From the NCBI GenBank assembly GCA_964617995.1, contig CAZTXD010000104.1:1-13571 (forward strand): DNA of 13,571 nt. The letters run 5' to 3'. Below are positions 1 through 5,858 of this stretch, one piece after another. The position numbers and the translations under genes are program-made. Numbering within the stretch: the stretch's first letter is position 1; each line of letters starts with the position of its first letter. This DNA is from CAZTXD01 sp964617995. Lineage in GTDB: Bacteria > Actinomycetota > Acidimicrobiia > Spongiisociales > ZC4RG35. The notes below the pieces were generated by a model that was given only the letters and a program-made list of their open reading frames with translations, was not told where the DNA came from and ran no database searches.

Positions 1-8
1 ACCACCCT

Positions 9-92
9 GCGGGTGTGGCGGAAATGGAAGACGCGCCAGGTTTAGGTCCTGGTGGACGAGAGTCCGTGGAGGTTCGAGTCCTCTCGCCCGCA
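9..92 (+). tRNA. tRNA-Leu (anticodon TAG)
   Basis: Class II tRNA that reads CUA and probably other CUN leucine codons. The acceptor stem GCGGGTG (9-15) pairs with CGCCCGC (85-91) with one G-T pair, followed by discriminator A92. The anticodon stem CCAGG/CCTGG (36-40/48-52) encloses loop TTTAGGT with TAG at 43-45. A long variable arm has stem GGAC/GTCC (54-57/62-65), as expected for tRNA-Leu. The T arm is GGAGG/CCTCT around TTCGAGT. The 3' CCA is not encoded (the genome reads CCC after A92). The 3' end lies only 5 nt from the stop codon of rdgB on the other strand. Confidence 0.96.
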
Positions 93-97
93 CCCGC

Positions 98-673
98 TCA
101 CAACCCCAGCTTCTCCCCAAGTGTCACCAGTGCCCGGGCTCGATGGGAGAGGCGATTCTTGTCTTCGGTGCCCATCTCCGCCAGGGTCACGCCGTCGACC
201 TCGAACACGGAGTCGTATCCGAAGCCGCCGGTCCCTCGCTCGGACTCGGCGATGCGCCCTGCCACCTCGCCCTCGGCGGTGACCACGGCACCATCGGGGA
301 ACATCAGCGCCACCACAGTCACGAATCGGGCCGATCGGTCGGCGACTCCGTCCATTTCCGCGAGCAACTTGCGCCGGTTGTCGGCGAAGGTGGCGTCGGG
401 TCCGGCGTAACGGGCCGACCGAACCCCCGGTAGCCCGTCGAGCACCGACACCTCCAGACCCGTGTCGTCTGCCAGGGAGGGAAGACCGGTCGCCTCCATC
501 ACCGCCGAAGCCTTCAAGACGGCGTTGGCCTCCAGCGTCTCACCGGTCTCTTGCACGTCGGGCCAGTCGAGCTCCCCGACGATATCGCCGGCCAACCCGA
601 TGCTCCCCACGATCGCCGCCATCTCCGCGATCTTGCCGGGGTTCTTGGTGGCCAGCACCAAGCGAGGGATCAT
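98..673 (-). CDS. rdgB: XTP/dITP diphosphatase (HAM1/RdgB family)
   Basis: Cytosolic house-cleaning pyrophosphatase that hydrolyses non-canonical purine triphosphates (XTP, dITP, ITP) to monophosphates and pyrophosphate, keeping them out of DNA and RNA. The 191 residues match the family's usual length. Visible motifs are the N-terminal TKNPGK (9-14), ETLEANAVLKA (45-55), the catalytic LADDTGLEV (67-75, with Asp69/Asp70), GTGGFGYDSVF (147-157) and NRLSHRARAL (173-182). The ATG overlaps the stop codon of rph by 4 nt (ATGA), so the two are translationally coupled; the rph-rdgB pair is a common actinobacterial arrangement. It is the last gene of the pdxH operon and converges on tRNA-Leu with no evident terminator between them. 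Confidence 0.96.
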   Translation of the reverse strand: MIPRLVLATKNPGKIAEMAAIVGSIGLAGDIVGELDWPDVQETGETLEANAVLKASAVMEATGLPSLADDTGLEVSVLDGLPGVRSARYAGPDATFADNRRKLLAEMDGVADRSARFVTVVALMFPDGAVVTAEGEVAGRIAESERGTGGFGYDSVFEVDGVTLAEMGTEDKNRLSHRARALVTLGEKLGL

Positions 674-1374
674 CCGGCGACTGCCTGCTTCTGCACGTCG
701 ATCAGGTCGTCGATTCCCACCCGGGCCAGGTCCAGCATCCCGTCGAGGTCCTCCCGGGTGAAGGGCGCCCCCTCGGCCGTTCCCTGGACCTCGACCAGCA
801 GGCCGCGGCCGGACATCACAACGTTCATGTCGACCTCGGCCGCCACGTCCGACTCGTACTCGAGGTCGAGGAGCATCTCGCCGTCGACGATTCCCACCGA
901 CACGGCCGCCACATGGTCGATCAGGGCATCGGCCGACACGAGCTTCTCCTCTTCCCCGGCGACAAGAGCGTCATGGAGGGCCACCCACGCACCGGTGATC
1001 GCCGCAGTGCGGGTTCCTCCGTCGGCTTCGATCACGTCACAGTCGACCCGCACCATCCCCTCGCCCATTCGGTTCAGGTCCACGACCGACCGCAGGGCTC
1101 TCCCGATCAGCCGTGAGATCTCCTTCGACCGCCCGCCCTGATACTGGTCCCGGCGAATCCGCTCGTTGGACGACCCGGGCAGCATCCCGTACTCGGCGGT
1201 GATCCAGCCCTTGCCGGCGTCCCGCATCCAGCGGGGAACCTCCCGCTCTACTGCGGCCGTGCACAGCACCCGGGTACGGCCCATCTCGATCAGGACGGAG
1301 CCGGGTGTGGCCTCCGTGAAGCCACAGGTCATCCTCACGGGGCGCAGTTCGTCGTTGGCTCGCAGTCGGGTCAA
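670..1374 (-). CDS. rph: Ribonuclease PH
   Basis: Phosphate-dependent 3'-5' exoribonuclease that trims tRNA 3' ends. Seen in the sequence: the N-terminal RANDELRPV, AEYGMLPGSSNERIRRDQ..GRSKEISRLIGRALR, the phosphate-binding GGTRTAA, and the metal-site acidic pair in LDLEYESD. The reading frame is open from a TTG at 1386, but that codon overlaps the only good Shine-Dalgarno sequence (GGAGGA at 1379-1384). I therefore prefer the TTG at 1374, 4 nt after it, which gives 234 residues starting TRLRANDELRPV, close to the usual family start. It follows the MBL hydrolase by 21 nt and overlaps rdgB by 4 nt. The exact start is the only real uncertainty. Confidence 0.95.
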   Translation of the reverse strand: MTRLRANDELRPVRMTCGFTEATPGSVLIEMGRTRVLCTAAVEREVPRWMRDAGKGWITAEYGMLPGSSNERIRRDQYQGGRSKEISRLIGRALRSVVDLNRMGEGMVRVDCDVIEADGGTRTAAITGAWVALHDALVAGEEEKLVSADALIDHVAAVSVGIVDGEMLLDLEYESDVAAEVDMNVVMSGRGLLVEVQGTAEGAPFTREDLDGMLDLARVGIDDLIDVQKQAVAG

Positions 1375-1395
1375 GTGTTCCTCCAATCGGATCCG

Positions 1396-2130
1396 TCACA
1401 GCGTGGTCGACGCACCCGGAACCGCCAAGCTCACCGGCCGCCCGAACGTCTCCTCTGCCTCCAGCACCGACCGGGCAGGATCCCGATGGGGAGGGATGTG
1501 CGTCAGCATCAGCGAACGGACGCCGGCCTCACGGGCGATCGATCCCGCCTCGCCGGCGGTGAGATGGTGGGGATACTCCTCCCGACCGGGCTCACCCTGA
1601 TAGGTCGCCTCACACAGGAAGAGATCGGCTTCCTCCGCGAGCCGCATCCACTCTCCCTGCGGTCCGGTGTCGGCGGAGTAGCAGAGGGCTCGATGCTCGG
1701 TCTCCCACCGGCTCGCCAGCGTCGGGACCGAGTGATCGGAAGTCGCCACCTCCACCGTCAGGGAACCTATCGACACTCGATCACCGTCCGCCAGCGGATA
1801 CAGCTCGAACACCTCCTTGATCCGGCCGCCGTCGACGAATCCCATCAGGGCCTCCAGCGCCGACTCCGGCCCGTAGAGAGGCAGGCCGAAGCGCGGGCGG
1901 GGCCCGAAGGCGAGGACGTGGGAGGCCACGATCACATCGAGGCAGTGGTCGGGATGGCGGTGCGACACCAACACGGCGTCGAGCTCGTTCACCTCCACCG
2001 GCAAGCTCACCATGGTGCCCGGCCCGGCGTCACACCAGACCCTGGTCCCTTCGTGGTCGATCACGTACCCGGACCCGGGGCGCCCCGGGGCCGGATAGGT
2101 ACCCGACGAGCCCACCACGCTCAGCCTCAC
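1396..2130 (-). CDS. MBL-fold metallo-hydrolase, Rv1339-like (probable phosphodiesterase)
   Basis: Metallo-beta-lactamase fold enzyme of 244 residues with an apparently complete two-metal site: HRHPDH (57-62; His57, His59, Asp61, His62), SDH (His133), SADTGP (Asp154) and THIPP (His211). The overall shape (N-terminal LSVVGSSGTYP, CEATY near 173-177) is that of RNase Z-like or class II-type phosphodiesterases rather than true beta-lactamases. In Mycobacterium tuberculosis the homologous position next to rphA is held by Rv1339, reported as an atypical cAMP phosphodiesterase, so a cyclic-nucleotide or RNA-phosphodiester substrate is the best guess (inference from context). The GTG start at 2130 has a Shine-Dalgarno-like GGGAGAA 6 nt upstream in the 13-nt gap after pdxH. 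Confidence 0.88.
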   Translation of the reverse strand: MRLSVVGSSGTYPAPGRPGSGYVIDHEGTRVWCDAGPGTMVSLPVEVNELDAVLVSHRHPDHCLDVIVASHVLAFGPRPRFGLPLYGPESALEALMGFVDGGRIKEVFELYPLADGDRVSIGSLTVEVATSDHSVPTLASRWETEHRALCYSADTGPQGEWMRLAEEADLFLCEATYQGEPGREEYPHHLTAGEAGSIAREAGVRSLMLTHIPPHRDPARSVLEAEETFGRPVSLAVPGASTTL

Positions 2131-2143
2131 TGCGGCTTCTCCC

Positions 2144-2788
2144 TCACGGCGCCAGCCGCTCGTTCACCCAGCCCTCGCCCGTCAGGCAGTAACGGACCCG
2201 ATCATGGAAGCGGTGTGGGCGGCCCTGCCAGAACTCGAATGACTCCGGAACGACCGTGTACCCACCCCAGTGGGGGGGACGCGGAACGGCACCGTCCGGG
2301 TGGGCGGTCTCCAACTCGGAGTAGCGCCGCTCCAGCACGTCCCGGCTCGCCACCACCTCCGACTGGGGCGAAACCGCCGCCGACAGCCGGCTGCCGACCG
2401 GCCGCGTCTCGAAGTAGGCGTCGGCGGTGGCGTCGTCGACACGAGAGACCGGTCCCTCCATCCGCACCTGGCGATGCAGCTCCATCCACACGAAGCAGGC
2501 CGCCGCCCGCGGGTTGACATCGAGCTCGTGGCCCTTGCGGCTACGAGTGTTGGTGTAGAAGGTCAACCCTCCGGGTCCGAAGTCCTTCATGAGCACCGCC
2601 CTCGCCGAGGGAACGCCGTCGGGGGTGGACGTGGCCAACACGAACGAGTTGGGTTGGTTGATACCCGCCTCCACGGCGGCGTTGAACCAGGTCTCGAACT
2701 CCTCGAAGGGATCGGTCGCCATCTCCGCGGGGTCGATTCCCGCGGCCTCGTACTCGACCCGAAGCTCGGCCATCTCCGCCAGGTTCAC
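2144..2788 (-). CDS. pdxH: Pyridoxamine/pyridoxine 5'-phosphate oxidase
   Basis: FMN-dependent oxidase that converts pyridoxamine or pyridoxine 5'-phosphate to pyridoxal 5'-phosphate, the last step of vitamin B6 cofactor synthesis and salvage. The 214 residues are of usual length. Motifs in order: RAVLMK (63-68, FMN phosphate contacts), YTNTRSRKG (78-86), ELHRQVRMEG (103-112), RLSAAVSPQS (134-143), RPPHWGGY (170-177), EFWQGRPHRFHDR (185-197, substrate and flavin contacts) and the family's typical C-terminal RLAP. The EFWQGR and RLAP ends distinguish true PdxH from other split-barrel flavoproteins. The start is GTG at 2788, 6 nt after a TAACGT -10 box, so the mRNA is probably leaderless. It heads the operon with the MBL hydrolase, rph and rdgB. 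Confidence 0.96.
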   Translation of the reverse strand: MNLAEMAELRVEYEAAGIDPAEMATDPFEEFETWFNAAVEAGINQPNSFVLATSTPDGVPSARAVLMKDFGPGGLTFYTNTRSRKGHELDVNPRAAACFVWMELHRQVRMEGPVSRVDDATADAYFETRPVGSRLSAAVSPQSEVVASRDVLERRYSELETAHPDGAVPRPPHWGGYTVVPESFEFWQGRPHRFHDRVRYCLTGEGWVNERLAP

Positions 2789-2794
2789 AGCCCC

Positions 2795-2800
2795 ACGTTA
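2795..2800 (-). promoter_or_regulatory. -10 box of pdxH operon, leaderless type
   Basis: Read on the minus strand the hexamer is TAACGT, fitting the actinobacterial TANNNT consensus. Only 6 nt (2789-2794) separate it from the GTG of pdxH, which is the spacing expected when transcription starts at the initiation codon itself. No Shine-Dalgarno sequence is visible upstream of the GTG. A -35 element is not clear (a GGACA lies about 19 nt upstream). Assignment is by pattern only. Confidence 0.6.
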
Positions 2801-2814
2801 GAGGCCACACGCCG

Positions 2815-2820
2815 TAGTCT
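2815..2820 (+). promoter_or_regulatory. -10 box of DUF983 gene, leaderless type
   Basis: TAGTCT fits TANNNT and is followed by 7 nt (2821-2827) and then GTG at 2828, again the spacing of a leaderless start. It lies back to back with the pdxH -10 box, with 14 bp between the two hexamers, so the two polymerases would have to share the same short DNA segment. Confidence 0.5.
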
Positions 2821-2827
2821 GTCCGGC

Positions 2828-3235
2828 GTGACGCCGGTGGCACCGACCCGGAGAGCGATGGTCGCTCGCGCCCTCAGACGCCTGTGCCCTCGCTGCGGAG
2901 GGGGAGGCATCTTCGCCACGTTCCTGGAGCTGCACGAGCGCTGCCCGACATGCGGGATGCGGTTCGAGCGGGAACCGGGCTACTGGGTCGGCGCCATGAT
3001 CGTCGTCACCACCATCACATTCGGCCTCTTCCTGCTGCTCCTGGTGGGCGGGATCATCGTCACCTGGCCGGATGTTCCATGGACGGCTCTGCTGGTCGCC
3101 ACCGTGGCGGTCAACCTGGTGGTCCCGGTGGCGGCGTACCCCCGGGCGAAGCTGCTGTGGTCGGCGATCGAGATGAGCTGGCACCCGCTGGAACCCCACG
3201 AGGTCGAGTCGGCCGCCGCCCACTCCGAGCGCTGA
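2828..3235 (+). CDS. DUF983 family small zinc-ribbon membrane protein
   Basis: A 135-residue protein of unknown function. An N-terminal zinc ribbon is formed by CPRC (20-23) and CPTC (39-42), followed by the family's typical FEREPGYWVGAM segment and two strongly hydrophobic helices at roughly 53-77 and 82-103. The ribbon is probably cytoplasmic. I chose the GTG at 2828 because it sits 7 nt after a -10 box; an in-frame ATG at 2858 (125 residues) has a GGAG 5 nt upstream and is a real alternative. The frame stays open upstream to 2270 but that part is antisense to pdxH and is not coding. The gene converges on the acyl-CoA dehydrogenase with 12 nt between stop codons. Confidence 0.85.
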   Translation: MTPVAPTRRAMVARALRRLCPRCGGGGIFATFLELHERCPTCGMRFEREPGYWVGAMIVVTTITFGLFLLLLVGGIIVTWPDVPWTALLVATVAVNLVVPVAAYPRAKLLWSAIEMSWHPLEPHEVESAAAHSER

Positions 3236-3247
3236 ACGCCCCCGGCC

Positions 3248-4387
3248 TCAGAGGCGCTTGGCCACCTCGTCCAGCATCACCTCGGTCGCCCCACCACCGA
3301 TCGATTGGATGCGGACGTCCCGGTAGAGCCGCTCGACAGCCGTCTCGGCCACGAACCCCATCCCCCCATGGAACTGAACGCAGTCGTAGAGGATGTCGTT
3401 CACCAGCTCACCGACCAGTGCCTTCACCTCCGAGATCTCCCTCACGGCATCCTGTCCCTCTCCCTCCAGCCAGGCGGCGTGATAGGTGAGCTGACGCGCT
3501 GCGTCCAGCCGGGCCTGCCCCATCGCCAACCGCTGTCGGATGACCTGTTTCGTCCACAGATGCGACCCGAAGGCGCTCCTCTCCTTGAGGTGGGAGATGG
3601 TGAGCTCGAGGGCCCGCTGCGCCTCCCCCAGGGACTGCCCGGCCAGGATGAGCCGTTCGTTCTGGAAGTTCTCCATGATGTAGTAGAAGCCCCGGTCCTC
3701 CTCACCGATGAGGTTCTCCGCCGGCACGTGACAGTCATCGAAGACCAGCTCGGCCGTGTCGGACGACCGCCAACCCATCTTGTGGAGGGCGCGTCCTACC
3801 TCGAACCCGGGAGTCCCCCGCTCGACCACGAACATCGAGATCCCCCTCGATCCCTTCACGTCGGGGTTCGTCTTCGCCGCCACGACGACGAGGTCGCCCT
3901 CGGCCCCGTTGGTGATGAACATCTTGGTGCCGTTCAGGACGTAGGCATCCCCGTCTTTGCGGGCAGTGGTGCGGATGGCGGCAACGTCGGAACCTGCATC
4001 CGGCTCGGTCACCGCCAGCCCCCCGATCCGCTGGCCCGCCACCATCGATGGGAGGTAGCGCCGCTTGAGGTCGTTGGAGCCGAACCTGGTCAGATACGGC
4101 ATCGCCAGGTCGGTGTGGGCGAGAACGGTGACGGTGAACCCGCCGAAGGTGGAACGCCCGAGCTGCTCAGCGAACACCACCGAGGCCAGCGGGCCCAGTC
4201 CGATTCCCCCGTACTCCTCGGGGACGCGGAGCCCGAAGAACCCGATCTCGCCCATGTGCAGGAGCACGTCGCGGGGAACCCTTCCCTCGAGCTCCCAGGC
4301 GTCGGCCTTGGGGACGATCTCCCTCTCAACGTACTCCGCCGTCTGGGCCGCGACGGCCTCGAGGTCGTCGTCGAGATAGATGTTCAT
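3248..4387 (-). CDS. Acyl-CoA dehydrogenase, long-chain/isovaleryl-type
   Basis: FAD enzyme that oxidises an acyl-CoA to the trans-2-enoyl-CoA and passes electrons to electron-transfer flavoprotein. The 379 residues cover the whole family fold: helical N-terminus, flavin-binding TEPDAGSD (127-134), FITNG (157-161), the middle beta domain, RSAFG (270-274), the LHGG-like QFHGGMGF (338-345) and a C-terminal IGGGATEVM (363-371). The C-terminal position that holds the catalytic Glu of medium-chain enzymes (YEGT) is Gly here. Instead Glu244 in QNERLILAG lies where isovaleryl-CoA and long-chain dehydrogenases carry theirs. YDCVQ and the C-terminus resemble long-chain enzymes most. The ATG overlaps the HMG-CoA lyase-like stop by 4 nt (ATGA). 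Substrate unknown; leucine degradation is suggested by the neighbour. Confidence 0.92.
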   Translation of the reverse strand: MNIYLDDDLEAVAAQTAEYVEREIVPKADAWELEGRVPRDVLLHMGEIGFFGLRVPEEYGGIGLGPLASVVFAEQLGRSTFGGFTVTVLAHTDLAMPYLTRFGSNDLKRRYLPSMVAGQRIGGLAVTEPDAGSDVAAIRTTARKDGDAYVLNGTKMFITNGAEGDLVVVAAKTNPDVKGSRGISMFVVERGTPGFEVGRALHKMGWRSSDTAELVFDDCHVPAENLIGEEDRGFYYIMENFQNERLILAGQSLGEAQRALELTISHLKERSAFGSHLWTKQVIRQRLAMGQARLDAARQLTYHAAWLEGEGQDAVREISEVKALVGELVNDILYDCVQFHGGMGFVAETAVERLYRDVRIQSIGGGATEVMLDEVAKRL

Positions 4388-5286
4388 CCGCCCCCCGCTC
4401 CCGCCAGGATCGCCTCGCCGGCTTTGCTGAGATAAGGGAGGTCGTGACTGCGGCAGAACTCCCGGGCTACCCCGGCGACCCGGCCGAGGTCGATCCCGTG
4501 TTCGACGCCGAGGCCGTCGAGGAGCCAGAGGGCATCCTCGGTGGCGATGTTGCCCGCCGCCCCCGGGGCATAAGGGCAGCCGCCCAGGCCACCTGCGGAG
4601 GAGTCCAGCCTGGCCACACCCGCCTGGAGGGACACAGCCAGGTTCGCTACCGCCTGGCCGTAGGTGTCGTGGAAGTGGACCCCTACATCGGTCACCGGGG
4701 CCACCTCCAGCACCTTCGACAGCAGGTACTCGATGTCGGCCACGGTACCCTTTCCCAACGTCTCACCCAGGAACACCTCGTGGCATCCCCACTCGAGGAG
4801 CGTCTCGACCAGCATGGAGACCCGTGCCGGATCGGTTGGCCCCTCATAGGGACAATGGGTCACCGTGGACACGTATCCCCGGACGATGACTCCCTCGGGG
4901 ACCTCGGCCAGGATGGCTTTGATCCGATCCATCGACTCGTCGACGGTGGCGTTGATGTTGCGCAGGTTGAAGGTGTCGGAGGAGGCAGTGAGAACGCCGA
5001 TTCCTCCCACACCGGAGGCCATCGCCCTCTCCAACCCCTTCATGTTGGGGACCAGGCCGTAGAGCAGCGGATCCTGGCTGCGGACGCCCTGGATGACTTC
5101 GGTCCCGTCGGCCATCTGCGGCACCGCCGCGGGATTGACGAAGCTGACGGCGTCGAAGCTCGTGATTCCCGCCGCGGCGAGATCGTCGATCAGGCCGATC
5201 TTGTCGGCCGTGGGCACATGGGCACCGAGCGACTGGAGTCCGTCGCGAGGGCTCGATTCGGTGAGGATCACCCGGCCGGGCAGCAT
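4384..5286 (-). CDS. Hydroxymethylglutaryl-CoA lyase-like enzyme
   Basis: TIM-barrel aldolase family member of 300 residues that would cleave 3-hydroxy-3-methylglutaryl-CoA to acetyl-CoA and acetoacetate, the last step of leucine breakdown. Seen: SPRDGLQ (12-18; Arg14, Asp15), metal ligands in HFHD (His204, His206), the signature GGLGGCPYAPGAAGN (232-246; Cys237, Asn246) and ATED (248-251). Compared with the human enzyme from memory, catalytic Glu72 in the sequence ETTSFVSP is replaced by Asp45 (DAVSFVNP), so substrate or rate may differ. The ATG is 6 nt after a TAATCT -10 box and probably starts a leaderless message. Co-transcribed with the acyl-CoA dehydrogenase downstream. Confidence 0.88.
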   Translation of the reverse strand: MLPGRVILTESSPRDGLQSLGAHVPTADKIGLIDDLAAAGITSFDAVSFVNPAAVPQMADGTEVIQGVRSQDPLLYGLVPNMKGLERAMASGVGGIGVLTASSDTFNLRNINATVDESMDRIKAILAEVPEGVIVRGYVSTVTHCPYEGPTDPARVSMLVETLLEWGCHEVFLGETLGKGTVADIEYLLSKVLEVAPVTDVGVHFHDTYGQAVANLAVSLQAGVARLDSSAGGLGGCPYAPGAAGNIATEDALWLLDGLGVEHGIDLGRVAGVAREFCRSHDLPYLSKAGEAILAGAGGG

Positions 5287-5292
5287 CCGCGC

Positions 5293-5298
5293 AGATTA
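5293..5298 (-). promoter_or_regulatory. -10 box of HMG-CoA lyase-like gene, leaderless type
   Basis: On the minus strand the hexamer reads TAATCT, followed by GCGCGG and then the ATG at 5286. This is the third start in the window with a TANNNT box 6-7 nt from the start codon. It lies in the 47-nt gap after the ferredoxin stop codon, so this two-gene unit can be transcribed separately from the ferredoxin. No -35 element is recognisable. Confidence 0.55.
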
Positions 5299-5333
5299 CC
5301 GGCTGACGGGGATGAGATGCCGCGACCTGCCTG

Positions 5334-5648
5334 TCAGCTGTGTACCAGATCGCCCTGGAAGGGCTGGATCATGATGCACTCACCGGGGCATTCCTCGGCG
5401 GCCTCGATCGCCAGGTCGATCTGGTCGTCGGGGATCCGGGCCAGCCCGCTTGCTCCCTCGGGACCGGAGTCGTCGTTGCCCAGACCGTCGAAGATCATCC
5501 GCCGTCCGAAGTGCTTCTCCTCTTCCTTGACGACCCACAGGCCGTCGTCACGCGGCTCGAACACGTCGGGGCAGATCTCCGAGCAGATCCCGTCTCCGGT
5601 GCACAGATCCTGGTCGATCCAGACCATGAGCTGGGTTTCGGCTGCCAT
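5334..5648 (-). CDS. Ferredoxin, Asp-ligated [4Fe-4S] type with central insertion
   Basis: Small soluble electron carrier of 104 residues. The cluster motif is CTGDGICSEICP (16-27) plus a distal CP at 87-88. The spacing Cys16-x2-Asp19-x2-Cys22-x3-Cys26 ... Cys87 matches the single-cluster ferredoxins such as that of Pyrococcus furiosus, in which Asp is the second ligand; a [3Fe-4S] cluster is also possible. Between the two half-motifs lies a longer, charged segment (about 41-75) than in the archaeal protein, and an extra Cys91. The partner is not obvious; the downstream acyl-CoA dehydrogenase normally uses electron-transfer flavoprotein. ATG with a purine-rich ribosome site (AGAGGA, 5653-5658) a few bases upstream. 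Stand-alone gene preceded by a long structured leader region. Confidence 0.92.
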   Translation of the reverse strand: MAAETQLMVWIDQDLCTGDGICSEICPDVFEPRDDGLWVVKEEEKHFGRRMIFDGLGNDDSGPEGASGLARIPDDQIDLAIEAAEECPGECIMIQPFQGDLVHS

Positions 5649-5678
5649 GAGGTCCTCTCATTGATCGGTTCCCTCCCA

Positions 5679-5684
5679 ACAATA
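5679..5684 (-). promoter_or_regulatory. Possible -10 box of ferredoxin gene
   Basis: On the minus strand TATTGT fits TANNNT. A start about 7 nt downstream would give a leader near 23 nt that includes the ribosome site before the ATG at 5648. No convincing -35 hexamer is seen; the place where it should be lies in a hairpin (5700-5723). Confidence 0.4.
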
Positions 5685-5699
5685 TCGGGAGAAGCACCC

Positions 5700-5723
5700 A
5701 ACCCGAAGCCTCCCTTGCGGGTT
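5700..5723. terminator. Hairpin between ssrA and ferredoxin gene (possible terminator)
   Basis: AACCCG+AAG pairs with CTT+CGGGTT, 9 bp with one bulged G and a 5-nt loop CCTCC. The + strand copy is followed by TTTC-like T-rich sequence, the minus strand copy by no clear T run, so it is at best a weak terminator for ssrA transcription. It could equally be part of the ferredoxin promoter region. Confidence 0.35.
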
Positions 5724-5729
5724 TCTACT

Positions 5730-5833
5730 CGACCGTGCAGCCGCCATCCCCCCAGGATGCGGTGTGCACGGTCGTCCCCACTACCGGATCCACCGTGCAA
5801 CCTCCATCCGATGCGGATGTTCGCTGCACGGTC
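5730..5833. repeat. Two tandem copies of a long dyad (half-site ACCGTGCA)
   Basis: The 8-mer ACCGTGCA or its reverse complement TGCACGGT occurs four times in 102 bp: 5732-5739, 5765-5772, 5792-5799 and 5826-5833. They form two imperfect palindromes (5730-5774 and 5792-5833), about 60 bp apart in register. Each also contains an inner inverted repeat (ATCC/GGAT), so each could fold as a long RNA hairpin or a DNA cruciform. The arrangement lies between the tmRNA 3' end and the ferredoxin start, otherwise non-coding. No T run follows either hairpin, so they do not look like standard intrinsic terminators. Function is unknown: operator pairs, an RNA-processing structure, or a dispersed palindromic repeat element are all possible. 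Confidence 0.75.
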
Positions 5834-5858
5834 GTTTGTCATAGCCACCCGTCTGTCG

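Noticed and set aside
1375..2517. Long open frame on the + strand (380 codons) across the MBL hydrolase and pdxH genes
   Set aside because: It is the shadow of two well-conserved minus-strand genes; the protein is low-complexity, rich in Arg/Pro/His and shows no motif.
2270..2827. Upstream extension of the DUF983 frame
   Set aside because: It lies antisense to pdxH; the conserved protein begins near 2828 or 2858 and a -10 box sits at 2815-2820.
4444..5664. Long + strand open frame (406 codons) opposite the HMG-CoA lyase-like and ferredoxin genes
   Set aside because: Antisense shadow of conserved genes in high-GC DNA; no recognisable domain and no promoter or ribosome site.
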